Shown here in pieces: positions 44,049 to 53,385 of a stretch of 64,000 nucleotides of DNA. The position numbers and the translations under genes were made by a program. Under the pieces are notes generated by a model, which ran no database searches, was not told where the DNA came from, and worked only from the letters and a program-made list of their open reading frames with translations. Each line of letters begins with the position of its first letter. Positions within the stretch are counted from its first letter, which is position 1. The DNA comes from JANQQJ01 sp046290575 (GTDB taxonomy: Bacteria; Pseudomonadota; Alphaproteobacteria; SMXS01), in assembly GCA_046290575.1 (NCBI GenBank), contig JBKAGX010000005.1, positions 62,001 to 126,000 of the forward strand. Reading direction: 5' to 3'.

Positions 44049-45733
44049 GGCGCATTACCACCATCGAATTCGACGGTGCCGGCAAGCGGGCCATTGATAA
44101 CGCCAAGGGCAGGGTGGTGGTGACGATTGTCATTTTCGCTCTGTGCTTCAGTGTCATCTCTGTGCGGCTTGTCGATCTGGGGCTTCTCAGCGACGCAGCG
44201 CAAAGCGCCGAACGGGGCCCGGCGTCGACAGGCCGGCAGGCGCGTGCCGATATTGTCGACCGCAATGGTGTGCTGCTGGCGACGGATCTTGAAACCGTTT
44301 CTGCCTATGCCAAGCCGTCAGCGATTCCCGATCCCCAGAAGGCCGCGATGCAACTTGCTTCGGTGCTGCCGGGCGTATCGGCTGCGGAACTGGAGCGGAA
44401 GTTCCGTTCCGGATCATCTTTCACGTGGGTTGAACGCAAGCTGACGCCAGCCGAGCATGCCGCGATCATGCGCCTGGGCATTCCGGGCGTCGATTTCCAG
44501 ACCGAGATAGAGCGCGTCTACCCACATGGCGGTCTGGCCGCGCATCTGGTGGGATATACCAATGTGGATGGCCTGGGTAAGGGCGGCGTAGAGCGTTACT
44601 TCAACGAACGCCTGACCCGAAAGGGCTCTGGAGACGAACCGCTGAAGCTGGCGCTCGATATCAGGGTGCAGCATGTCTTGCGGGATCGTATCGCGACAGC
44701 CGTGACCGAATTCAAGGCGTTGGGCGGCGCCGGGCTGATTGTTGACGTCCGTACCGGTGAAGTGGTGGCGATGGCCAGCCTGCCTGATTTCAATCCCAAT
44801 GAGCCCGGCTCAAAAATTCAGGATCCTGCCTATATGAACCGCGTTTCCCACGCGGTTTACGAGATGGGATCGACCTATAAGACTTTCACGATGGCGATGG
44901 CGCTGGAACATGGCATCGCCAGTATTGAAGACGGGTATGACGCGACCGACCCCATCCGGATCGCGCGCTTTACGATCAGTGATGATCACCCCAAGGCACG
45001 CTGGCTCAGCATGCCGGAAATCTTCATGTACTCCTCCAACATTGCCAGCGCCAAGATGGCGGTTGAAGCAGGGGCCGAGGTGCAGCAGGCGTTTCTCCGC
45101 AGCCTGGGCCAACTGGATCGCCCTGACATCGAGCTTCATGAAGTAGGGGCGCCGATGGCGCCGCAAATCTGGCGCGAAATCAACATCATGACCATCGCGT
45201 TCGGCCATGGTGTCGCTGTCAGTGGTCTGCAGCTCGCCAAGGGGTTTGCCGCTTTGACAAATGGCGGGATCATGCGGCCCCTGACCGTCATGCGGGCTGA
45301 CCCGGCTTTCCCGGCTGGCGGAAAGCGTGTGGTGTCCGAAAAGACCAGCCGTCAGATTCAGGCGCTGTTACGGCTGGTTGTCGAAAAGGGCACAGGCCGC
45401 AAAGCCAATGCCGAAGGCTATCTGGTCGGCGGCAAGACCGGCACGGCTGAAAAGAGCGGCGCCGGCGGTTACCGCCGAAAAGCACTTCTATCCTCGTTTA
45501 TTGCCGTCTTCCCGGTTACCGACCCGCGATACGTGGTCTGGGTGATGATTGATGAGCCCAAGGGTAACAAATCCACCTTTGGCTATGCCGGTGCGGGTTG
45601 GACTGCTGCGCCGACCGTGCGTCAGGTCATCGAACGAGCAGCACCCTTGCTGGGCGTCATGCCCAGCGACCGGGAAACCCATCCGCTGGTGCCGACCATG
45701 CTGCCCCTCATTCAACCGGAGCTACGGTCATGA
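44045..45733 (+). CDS. ftsI: Division-specific transpeptidase FtsI (PBP3)
   Basis: A 562-residue class B penicillin-binding protein. One N-terminal membrane anchor (VVVTIVIFALCFSVISVRLV), a pedestal domain with ARADIVDRNGVLLATDLETV, then the transpeptidase: active-site Ser276 in STYK (276-279), SSN at 330-332 and KTG at 464-466. It cross-links septal peptidoglycan with FtsW. Starts at ATG overlapping ftsL by four bases and ends overlapping murE by four. Confidence 0.96.
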   Translation: MRRITTIEFDGAGKRAIDNAKGRVVVTIVIFALCFSVISVRLVDLGLLSDAAQSAERGPASTGRQARADIVDRNGVLLATDLETVSAYAKPSAIPDPQKAAMQLASVLPGVSAAELERKFRSGSSFTWVERKLTPAEHAAIMRLGIPGVDFQTEIERVYPHGGLAAHLVGYTNVDGLGKGGVERYFNERLTRKGSGDEPLKLALDIRVQHVLRDRIATAVTEFKALGGAGLIVDVRTGEVVAMASLPDFNPNEPGSKIQDPAYMNRVSHAVYEMGSTYKTFTMAMALEHGIASIEDGYDATDPIRIARFTISDDHPKARWLSMPEIFMYSSNIASAKMAVEAGAEVQQAFLRSLGQLDRPDIELHEVGAPMAPQIWREINIMTIAFGHGVAVSGLQLAKGFAALTNGGIMRPLTVMRADPAFPAGGKRVVSEKTSRQIQALLRLVVEKGTGRKANAEGYLVGGKTGTAEKSGAGGYRRKALLSSFIAVFPVTDPRYVVWVMIDEPKGNKSTFGYAGAGWTAAPTVRQVIERAAPLLGVMPSDRETHPLVPTMLPLIQPELRS

Positions 45734-47178
45734 GGTTATCGGATCTGATCGGACACAATGGCACGGCATCGCAGATTGATATTCGCGGCCTGACGGCGGA
45801 CAGCCGCGCGGTAGAACCCGGTTATCTGTTTGCGGCGCTGCCTGGCACGCAGGTGCGCGGTGCCGATTACATCGGTGATGCGCTCGATCAGGGCGCTGTG
45901 GCGGTTCTTGCCGGCCCTGATGTCACGGTGGATCCGGCACAGGCCTATCTTGTGCCGGACTACAATCCACGCAGGCGTCTGGCACTGATGGCAGCCCGCT
46001 TTTTCGATGCCCAGCCGGACACGGTCGTCGCGGTTACCGGGACCAATGGTAAGAGCTCTGTGGTGGATTTCGTCCGTCAGATCTGGGCACAGCTGGGACA
46101 CCGCGCTGGCTCCATGGGAACGCTGGGTGTGACGGCCGATGGTATCGACCCGATGCCGTCGCTCACCACGCCCGACCCTGTTGAAGTGCATCGCCGGTTA
46201 GCGGATCTCAAGCAGGCCGGAATCGATCATCTGGCGCTTGAAGCGTCGAGCCACGGGCTCGCGCAGCATCGGCTGGATGGCGTGCAGATCAAAGCGGCCG
46301 CTTTTACCAACCTGTCGCGGGATCACCTGGATTATCACGCCACTTATGAAGACTACTTCCTGGCCAAACTTCGGCTGTTTGGTGACTTGCTGCCGCCGGG
46401 TGGCGCCGCCGTCTTGAATGCGGAAACGCCGCTTTTTGAAGAGTTGGTCGATATCTGCTGGGGCCGCGGTTTGCGGATCTTGTCGGTCGGCAAGGGTGGC
46501 GATCTGGCATTGCTGTCCCGCGAGGCGACGCCCTCCGGTCAGGCGTTGGTGATCGGGCTCGGCGATCAGGTCTATGATGTCACGCTGCCGCTGATCGGGG
46601 ACTTCCAGACATCCAATGCACTCGTTGCGGCGGGTTTGGTTCTGATGACGGGCGGCGAACCAAACCCAGTCATGCATGCGCTGTCGGGTCTGTCGCCGGT
46701 GCGTGGCAGGCTGGAGCATGTCGGTACGCATCCGAATGGGGCGGCGGTTTATGTTGACTATGCGCATACGCCCGATGCGTTGCGCACGGTACTCACCAGC
46801 CTGCGGCCTCATACACAGGGTCGGCTGCATTTGGTTTTTGGCTGCGGTGGCGACCGCGACAGCGGCAAACGGCCGCAGATGGGCGCAGCAGCCGTGGAAC
46901 TCGCCGACCGGGTGATCGTCACTGACGATAACCCGCGTCACGAGGACCCGGCCGAGATCCGCCGCCAGATCATGACGGCCAGCCCCGGTGCCTTGGAGGT
47001 GGCTGATCGACACGCGGCGATCGCTAAGGGCCTTGCAGGGTTGCAGGCGGACGATCTTCTGGTCATTGCCGGCAAAGGGCATGAGCAGGGCCAGATCATA
47101 GGCGATGAGGTTCTTCCGTTTGACGATGCCGCTGTCGTGCGGAGCGCGCTTGCGCTTCTGGAGGACAGCCGTGCTTGA
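45730..47178 (+). CDS. murE: UDP-MurNAc-tripeptide synthetase MurE
   Basis: A 482-residue Mur ligase that adds meso-diaminopimelate to UDP-MurNAc-L-Ala-D-Glu. ATP-binding motif VTGTNGKSS at residues 102-110; LALEASSHGLAQHRLDG and AAFTNLSRDHLDYH follow; the DNPR motif (VTDDNPRHEDP) in the C-terminal domain marks meso-DAP specificity, as expected for a Gram-negative. An upstream open frame to 45598 overlies ftsI and is not used. Overlaps murF by eight bases. Confidence 0.96.
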   Translation: MRLSDLIGHNGTASQIDIRGLTADSRAVEPGYLFAALPGTQVRGADYIGDALDQGAVAVLAGPDVTVDPAQAYLVPDYNPRRRLALMAARFFDAQPDTVVAVTGTNGKSSVVDFVRQIWAQLGHRAGSMGTLGVTADGIDPMPSLTTPDPVEVHRRLADLKQAGIDHLALEASSHGLAQHRLDGVQIKAAAFTNLSRDHLDYHATYEDYFLAKLRLFGDLLPPGGAAVLNAETPLFEELVDICWGRGLRILSVGKGGDLALLSREATPSGQALVIGLGDQVYDVTLPLIGDFQTSNALVAAGLVLMTGGEPNPVMHALSGLSPVRGRLEHVGTHPNGAAVYVDYAHTPDALRTVLTSLRPHTQGRLHLVFGCGGDRDSGKRPQMGAAAVELADRVIVTDDNPRHEDPAEIRRQIMTASPGALEVADRHAAIAKGLAGLQADDLLVIAGKGHEQGQIIGDEVLPFDDAAVVRSALALLEDSRA

Positions 47179-48595
47179 GCCGCTTTGGACATCAGCACAG
47201 ATCGCGGCAGCCACTGGTGGCGCTGAAGCCGGACGCTTTGAGGCATATGGCGTCGCAATCGACAGCCGGGACGTACGTTCGGGTGACCTGTTTGTGGCGC
47301 TTCGCGGTGAGAATACGGATGGGCACCGCTTCATAGAGCAGGCGATGCAGGCTGGCGCTACCGGAGTGCTGGTCGAGGCCTCTGCCGACATTCCAGATGG
47401 CGTTCCTGCGGTTTCAGTGCAAGACGGTTTTACCGCGCTCAATCGTTTGGGCGCGGCGTCGCGCTTGCGTCTCGGCGGTCAGGTCATCGGTGTTACCGGC
47501 AGTGTCGGGAAGACCGGAACAAAGTCCGCGATAGCAGCAACATTGGCGGAGGCGGGCGAAACCTTCTCCAGTATCCGCAGTTTCAACAATCATGTTGGTG
47601 TGCCACTCACCCTGGCGCGGACGCCAGTATCGACCCAGTTTGCCGTTCTTGAAATGGGTATGAATCATGCCGGCGAGCTTCGGGAACTAAGCGCGCTTGC
47701 GCGCCCAACCATCGCGCTCATTACAACTGTTGCCGGCGTCCATATGGAGTTTTTTGACTCCGTCGAGCAGATCGCAGACGCGAAATCAGAGATTTTTGAA
47801 GGGCTTGAATCAGGCGGCGTAGGGATCATCAATCGCGACAACGCTTACTTCGACCGACAGTTGGATGCTGCCCGCACAGCCGGTGTCAGCAACATCTTGT
47901 CTTTTGGCATTCATGACGATGCCGATGTCAGGATGGTGCGGCAAAAGCTGCACGATGACTGCAGTTGTATCACGGCGGATGTTGCCGGGACGTTGCTGAC
48001 CTATAAGCTCGGCATCCCGGGCGTACATTGGGTGTCCAACAGCCTGGCCGTGCTCGCTGTCGTTCATGCAGCGGGTGCGGACCTGGGCCGTGCAGGATTG
48101 GCGCTGGCGGACCAGCGTCCACCCAAGGGCCGCGGTGAACGGCATTTCGTCGATGCACCGGGCGGCTGCGTCCTGGTGATCGACGAAAGTTATAATGCCA
48201 GCCCCATCGCCATGCAGGCAGCGATCCGCCAGCTGGGAGAAACCGCGCCGCCTGCGAAATCCGGCAGACGGATCGCGGTTCTGGGCGACATGCGCGAATT
48301 AGGTGAGGGTGGTCCCGCCGCGCACCGTAACCTGGCGGGCCAGCTTGTCGGGGCGGCGGTTAGCCATGTCCTCCTTGTCGGGCCGCTGATGCGTCACCTT
48401 CTCGACGCGTTGCCGCCATCAATCACCGCTACGTCCTGCTCAGATGCAGCAGAGGCGGAGCAGGCCATCATGAATTCCTATGAACCGGGCGATCTAATCA
48501 TGGTCAAGGGCTCAAACGCGATCGGGTTATCCCGGGTCGTCGATGCGCTGCTGGCTCTTGCGGACGTGCCGGTTCATGCACGCGAAGCGGGGTAG
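47171..48595 (+). CDS. murF: UDP-MurNAc-pentapeptide synthetase MurF
   Basis: A 474-residue Mur ligase that adds D-Ala-D-Ala. It has the N-terminal domain IDSRDVRSGDLFVALRGENTD, ATP motif VTGSVGKTGTK, FNNHVGVPLTLAR, VLEMGMNHAGEL, and IDESYNASPIAM in the C-terminal domain. It starts at a GTG (47171) inside the end of murE; an ATG at 47105 would give a longer overlap with no family support. Seven bases then separate it from mraY. Confidence 0.95.
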   Translation: MLEPLWTSAQIAAATGGAEAGRFEAYGVAIDSRDVRSGDLFVALRGENTDGHRFIEQAMQAGATGVLVEASADIPDGVPAVSVQDGFTALNRLGAASRLRLGGQVIGVTGSVGKTGTKSAIAATLAEAGETFSSIRSFNNHVGVPLTLARTPVSTQFAVLEMGMNHAGELRELSALARPTIALITTVAGVHMEFFDSVEQIADAKSEIFEGLESGGVGIINRDNAYFDRQLDAARTAGVSNILSFGIHDDADVRMVRQKLHDDCSCITADVAGTLLTYKLGIPGVHWVSNSLAVLAVVHAAGADLGRAGLALADQRPPKGRGERHFVDAPGGCVLVIDESYNASPIAMQAAIRQLGETAPPAKSGRRIAVLGDMRELGEGGPAAHRNLAGQLVGAAVSHVLLVGPLMRHLLDALPPSITATSCSDAAEAEQAIMNSYEPGDLIMVKGSNAIGLSRVVDALLALADVPVHAREAG

Positions 48596-48602
48596 ATTAA
48601 CC

Positions 48603-49691
48603 ATGCTCTATCACCTGCTTTTCCCGCTCAGCGAAGACATCGCCGTCTTCAATCTGTTTCGCTACATCACCTTCAGAACCGGCGGCGCTGTCCTGACGGC
48701 CCTCACCATCTGCTTTATTTTTGGTCCTCGCATCATCCGCTGGCTGAAGTCCAAGCAGGGCAAGGGCCAGCCGATCCGCGAAGACGGTCCGCAAAGCCAT
48801 ATCATCACCAAACAGGGCACCCCCACCATGGGCGGGTTTCTGATCCTGATCGCGCTGGCGGCGGGCACGTTGCTCTGGGCGGATTTGACGGAGCCTTATG
48901 TCTGGGTCTGCATTCTGGTCACCTTCGGCTTCGGCGTTGTCGGTTTCATCGATGACTATCTGAAAGTAACCCGCAGCTCGAGCCAGGGGATATCCGGCAA
49001 GCTGAAGCTTTTGTTGCAGTTTTCCATCTCTGCTCTTGCCGCGATCTGGGTAATGCAGGCCTCCGCGCCCGAACTCGCCGGACAGGTTGCGGTGCCCTTT
49101 GCCAAGGATTTCCTGATCGACCTTGGCATCGTGTTCATTCCCTTTGCCATGATCGTGATTGTCGGGGCCTCCAACGCGGTGAATCTGACCGACGGCCTGG
49201 ACGGGCTCGCCACCATGCCGGTGATCATCGCAGCCGGTACATTCGCCTTGATCGCCTATCTGGTCGGCAACAGCGTGTTCTCAGAATATTTGCAGATTCA
49301 CTTTGTCAACGGGTCTGGTGAAGTCGTCGTGTTTCTCGGCGCGCTAATTGGCGCTGGCCTTGGCTTTCTCTGGTTCAACGCGCCGCCGGCCATGGTCTTC
49401 ATGGGCGACACGGGCAGCCTGGCACTAGGCGGCGCTCTCGGCGCGGTGGCTGTTATCGTCAAACATGAACTTGTGCTGATCATCGTCGGCGGCCTGTTTG
49501 TGCTCGAGACGGTTTCCGTCATCGTGCAGGTCATTTCCTTCAAACTCACCGGCAAGCGCGTCTTCAGAATGGCGCCCCTGCATCATCATTATGAACAGAA
49601 GGGCTGGGCGGAGCCGACCATCGTCATTCGGTTCTGGATCATCGCGTTGATCCTGGCGCTCGCCGGTCTTGCGACCCTGAAGCTGAGGTAG
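48603..49691 (+). CDS. mraY: Phospho-MurNAc-pentapeptide transferase MraY
   Basis: A 362-residue inner membrane enzyme with about ten helices that makes lipid I from UDP-MurNAc-pentapeptide and undecaprenyl phosphate. The conserved catalytic segments are GFIDDYLKVTRSSSQGISGK, NAVNLTDGLDGLATMP, and MGDTGSLALGGALG, with the HHHYEQKGWAEPTIVIRFW loop near the end. ATG 48603 is used; the upstream open frame overlaps murF. Confidence 0.97.
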   Translation: MLYHLLFPLSEDIAVFNLFRYITFRTGGAVLTALTICFIFGPRIIRWLKSKQGKGQPIREDGPQSHIITKQGTPTMGGFLILIALAAGTLLWADLTEPYVWVCILVTFGFGVVGFIDDYLKVTRSSSQGISGKLKLLLQFSISALAAIWVMQASAPELAGQVAVPFAKDFLIDLGIVFIPFAMIVIVGASNAVNLTDGLDGLATMPVIIAAGTFALIAYLVGNSVFSEYLQIHFVNGSGEVVVFLGALIGAGLGFLWFNAPPAMVFMGDTGSLALGGALGAVAVIVKHELVLIIVGGLFVLETVSVIVQVISFKLTGKRVFRMAPLHHHYEQKGWAEPTIVIRFWIIALILALAGLATLKLR

Positions 49692-49694
49692 ATC

Positions 49695-51080
49695 TTGATC
49701 CCTGTCACAACATATCGCGACAGGCCGGTGGCCGTCTTCGGCCTGGCCCGAAGCGGCATCGCTGCAGCCAAGGCGTTGTTGGCCGGTGGCGCAAAAGTCG
49801 CTGGCTGGGATGATAATGAGGCATCGCGCGACCGCGCCGAAAAGGCCGGCGTGCCGCTTGTTTCACCTGGAGATCTGGATTGGGCGCGGCAGGCTGCGCT
49901 GGTGTTGGCCCCCGGCGTTCCGCTTTACCACCCCGCGCCACACCCGGTTGTTGCTCTGGCACGCGCTGCGCAGTGTCCAATCATCGGAGACATTGAGCTT
50001 TTTGCCGAGATGCGACAGGCGCTTCCGATCAATACGGTCGTCGCCATCACCGGCACGAATGGTAAATCGACGACGACCGCGCTGGTAACGCATATCGTTA
50101 ACGCGTGCGGGGGCGAGGCGGTGGCTTGCGGCAATATCGGCGCACCGGTGTTGGAACTGGACCCGCTGGGTGCCGATGGCATCTATGTGATTGAGATTTC
50201 GTCCTATCAGATTGAGCTGACGCACGCACTGCATCCGGAAATCGCCGTGTTGCTCAACATCACGCCCGATCATCTGGACCGTCATGGCGGCATGGCGGGC
50301 TATGTCGCTGCTAAACGCGCCATGCTCGCCTGGCAGCAACCGACCGACATGGCAATTGTGGGCATCGATGATGATTATGGTCTCGAGACAATCCGCGAGC
50401 TTGAAGGGCAGGGGCACACGGTTCGCCCGGTCAGCGTCGGCCAGCGGCTGGAGCGCGGCATTTTTGTCGAGGACGGCCAGTTGTGGGATTTGAAATTCAG
50501 CCAGGATGAACCGGTTTGTGACCTGCGCGATGTGGTAACCCTGCCGGGAGCGCACAATTGGCAGAATGCAGCGTGCGCCTATGCAGTGGCGCGTGAGCTT
50601 GGCTATGCCCCTGACAGTATCGCGTCTGGCATTCGTTCGTTTGCCGGGCTGGCACACCGGCTTGAATATGCCGGCCGGCTTTCGGGCGTCGATTATTACA
50701 ACGATTCGAAAGCGACGAACGCCGAAGCCGCAGCCCGCGCACTGGATTGTTTTGAAAACGTCCATTGGATATTGGGTGGCCAGCCTAAAGAAAGCGGCCT
50801 GGACGCGTTGATGCCGTTGTTTGGCCGTGTTGCGAAGGCCTACACCATCGGAGAAGCCAGCAACGATTTTGCCGCGGCGTTGCGCGCTGCGGGCGTTGCG
50901 GTCGAACAGAGTGAGACGCTTGATCGTGCCCTGGGTTCTGCCTCACGCAATGCGCGCGCAGGTGAGGTGGTTCTGCTGTCGCCCGCCTGTGCTTCCTTTG
51001 ATCAATATCCGAATTTCGAGGCGCGCGGTGATCACTTCAAGGCATTGGTGCAGGGCCTGAAGCAGGAGGCGTGCGCATGA
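49695..51080 (+). CDS. murD: UDP-MurNAc-L-alanine:D-glutamate ligase MurD
   Basis: A 461-residue Mur ligase that adds D-glutamate. It has the UDP-binding VFGLARSGIAAAKALLAGG, ATP motif AITGTNGKSTTTALVTHI, ISSYQIELTHALHPEIAVLL, NITPDHLDRHGGM, and NDSKATNAEAAARAL. The start is a TTG three bases after the mraY stop behind GAGG; no ATG or GTG fits the family N-terminus. Overlaps ftsW by four bases. Confidence 0.95.
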   Translation: MIPVTTYRDRPVAVFGLARSGIAAAKALLAGGAKVAGWDDNEASRDRAEKAGVPLVSPGDLDWARQAALVLAPGVPLYHPAPHPVVALARAAQCPIIGDIELFAEMRQALPINTVVAITGTNGKSTTTALVTHIVNACGGEAVACGNIGAPVLELDPLGADGIYVIEISSYQIELTHALHPEIAVLLNITPDHLDRHGGMAGYVAAKRAMLAWQQPTDMAIVGIDDDYGLETIRELEGQGHTVRPVSVGQRLERGIFVEDGQLWDLKFSQDEPVCDLRDVVTLPGAHNWQNAACAYAVARELGYAPDSIASGIRSFAGLAHRLEYAGRLSGVDYYNDSKATNAEAAARALDCFENVHWILGGQPKESGLDALMPLFGRVAKAYTIGEASNDFAAALRAAGVAVEQSETLDRALGSASRNARAGEVVLLSPACASFDQYPNFEARGDHFKALVQGLKQEACA

Positions 51081-52213
51081 TCAGCTTCGCGCGCACTGAT
51101 ACAAGCGTCGTTGGCCGGTGGTGGTGGACCGTCGACCGCTGGTTGCTGGCGTCGTTGCTGCTCCTGATGGCTGCAGGTGTTCTGTTCGCCATGGCGGCCA
51201 GCCCGCCGAAAGCCGAGGCGCTGGGATTGCCTGCGTTCCACTTTGTTCGGAGGCAACTGATGTTCATGCCCATTGCGTTGGCGCTGCTGGTCGGTTTTTC
51301 GCTGATGTCACCGATCACCGTGCGGCGAACGGCAACACTGCTGTTCTGTGCGTTTTTTGTCCTGACGGCGCTGACCCTGGTTTTAGCGCCGGAGATCAAG
51401 GGCTCGCAGCGCTGGCTCTATGTCGGCGGTTTCCCGCTTCAGCCGTCCGAGTTTCTTAAGCCGATGTTCATCGTCGTCATCGCCTGGATGTTCGCCGAGC
51501 ATAAACGCCACGAGGGTTTTCCCGGCAATTTCATTGCTATCGCGTTATGCGCCATGACGCTGGGTGTTCTTATCCTGCAGCCGGATTTCGGTCAGGCATT
51601 TCTGCTCTTTATGGTTTGGAGTGCCATGTTCTTCATGGCGGGCCTGCCGCTCTATACCATCGTGTTGTTGGGCATTACCGGCGTGGGTGCGGCGATTACC
51701 GCCTACTCGCTGTTGCCGCATGTGGCCAGCCGGGTTGACCGGTTTCTCGATCCCGCCAGCGGTGACACCTACCAGATCGAAAAGGCGATGACCGCCTTTC
51801 AGTCAGGCGGGTTCCTGGGACGTGGACCGGGCGAAGGTGTCGTGAAGAACGGACTGCCCGATGCTCATACCGACTTCGTCTTTGCCGTAATTGGCGAGGA
51901 ATTCGGTCTGATCGCCTGCTTCGGTCTTGTGCTGTTGTTCGCCTTCGTCGTGCTGCGTGGTTTCCTGCATATCCTGCGTGAAAACGACCCGTTCGTTTTC
52001 CTTGCTGGATCGGGCCTGATGGTGCTGTTCGGTTTGCAGGCGGTGATCAATATCAGCGTCAATCTCGATCTGATTCCGTCCAAGGGGATGACGCTGCCCT
52101 TCATCAGCTATGGCGGCTCGTCGCTCCTGTCATTGTCCATGGCGATGGGAATGGCGCTGGCGCTGACACGGCGCACCCATTTCGGCGGCACGCTGGGAAG
52201 GCCGCTACCATGA
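51077..52213 (+). CDS. ftsW: Septal lipid II polymerase FtsW
   Basis: A 378-residue SEDS-family membrane protein with about ten helices. Landmarks are the periplasmic loop with RVDRFLDPASGDTYQIEKA, the GPGEGVVKNGLPDAHTDFVF active-site region with the catalytic Asp, and SKGMTLPFISYGGSSLLSLS. It polymerises glycan at the septum with FtsI. ATG 51077 has GGAGG at good spacing; a GTG at 51071 lies too close to it. Overlaps murG by four bases. Confidence 0.96.
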   Translation: MISFARTDTSVVGRWWWTVDRWLLASLLLLMAAGVLFAMAASPPKAEALGLPAFHFVRRQLMFMPIALALLVGFSLMSPITVRRTATLLFCAFFVLTALTLVLAPEIKGSQRWLYVGGFPLQPSEFLKPMFIVVIAWMFAEHKRHEGFPGNFIAIALCAMTLGVLILQPDFGQAFLLFMVWSAMFFMAGLPLYTIVLLGITGVGAAITAYSLLPHVASRVDRFLDPASGDTYQIEKAMTAFQSGGFLGRGPGEGVVKNGLPDAHTDFVFAVIGEEFGLIACFGLVLLFAFVVLRGFLHILRENDPFVFLAGSGLMVLFGLQAVINISVNLDLIPSKGMTLPFISYGGSSLLSLSMAMGMALALTRRTHFGGTLGRPLP

Positions 52214-53385
52214 CCGTGTCCGACAACAGAACGCGGATCGTACTCGCCGCGGGCGGCACCGGTGGACATATGTTCCCGGCCTATGCGGTCGCCGAAGCAC
52301 TTATTGAACGCGGCTATAGGCCAGTGCTGGTGACCGACGAACGGGGCGCGCGCTATTCTGCTGCTGCTATTGAGATCGAGCGCCATCTGTTGCCTGCCGC
52401 CAATGTTTCGCGGGGCCGGATTAGCGGCGTTGTTAACCTGATTCGCGCGAGTTTCGCTGCTGCACGGCTGTTCGGAAAGATCCGGCCTTCGCTCGTGATG
52501 GGGTTCGGCGGTTATGCCGCGTTGCCGGCGCTTGTCGCGGCGCGGCTGCGGAATATTCCCCGGTGCATCCATGAACAAAACGCGGTGCTTGGCCGGGTCA
52601 ATCGCGCGATTGGCGGGTCCGTGCAGGGCATTGCGCTGTCGTTCGAAGAGACACGGCGCCTCAAGCCCGCGCTGAAAGAGCGGGCCATGGTCACCGGCAA
52701 TCCGGTGCGTGATGAGGTGACAGCGTTATATGCCGTGCCCTATGAAGCGCCTGTGGCAGACGGCCCGCTTCGGCTGTTGGTTCTGGGCGGCAGCCAGGGC
52801 GCGAAGATTCTCAGTGATGTTGTGCCGCAGGCCCTGGCCAGTCTGCCGGACCGGCTCCGTAGACGAATTTCCGTGACGCAGCAGTGCCGTCCGGAAACGC
52901 TGGACGAGGTCCGGCGCATCTATGAAGACACCGGCATCAAGCATGACCTTGCGGCCTTTTTCTCCGATATGCCTGACCGTTTGGCGGATGCGCATCTGGT
53001 AATCGCCCGGTCGGGCGCGTCGACGATTTCGGAACTGGAGATCGCCGCCCGGCCGTCGATCCTTGTTCCCCTGAAAATCGCGACCGACGACCACCAGACG
53101 GCCAATGCGGACGGCCTTGTCCGGGCTGGTGGTGCCTGGGTGCTTGCCGAACGCGAATTCACATCAGCCTCTCTTTCGGAAAAGCTCGCGGAACTGCTCG
53201 ACAAGCCGGATGAGCTGGCAGCCGCAGCAGATGTTGCACGTACGCTGGCCCGGCCTGATGCGGCGTCCCGGCTCGCCGATATGGTCGAGGGGCTGCTGGG
53301 TGGGAAAGCTGCTCATGAACTGACCCTACCGAAGCGGAACGGACATTCCGAAAACAGCGCTGCCCTGATGGCGGAGGCGCACTGA
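52210..53385 (+). CDS. murG: N-acetylglucosaminyltransferase MurG
   Basis: A 391-residue GT-B glycosyltransferase that adds GlcNAc to lipid I to give lipid II on the inner face of the membrane. The donor/acceptor loops are AAGGTGGHMFPAYAVAEAL, MGFGGYAALPALVAARL, and HEQNAVLGRVNR, then LVLGGSQGAKILSDVVPQAL and ARSGASTISELEIAARPSIL. The C-terminal tail (from about residue 370) is longer than usual. Overlaps ftsW by four bases and murC by one (TGATG). Confidence 0.96.
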   Translation: MTVSDNRTRIVLAAGGTGGHMFPAYAVAEALIERGYRPVLVTDERGARYSAAAIEIERHLLPAANVSRGRISGVVNLIRASFAAARLFGKIRPSLVMGFGGYAALPALVAARLRNIPRCIHEQNAVLGRVNRAIGGSVQGIALSFEETRRLKPALKERAMVTGNPVRDEVTALYAVPYEAPVADGPLRLLVLGGSQGAKILSDVVPQALASLPDRLRRRISVTQQCRPETLDEVRRIYEDTGIKHDLAAFFSDMPDRLADAHLVIARSGASTISELEIAARPSILVPLKIATDDHQTANADGLVRAGGAWVLAEREFTSASLSEKLAELLDKPDELAAAADVARTLARPDAASRLADMVEGLLGGKAAHELTLPKRNGHSENSAALMAEAH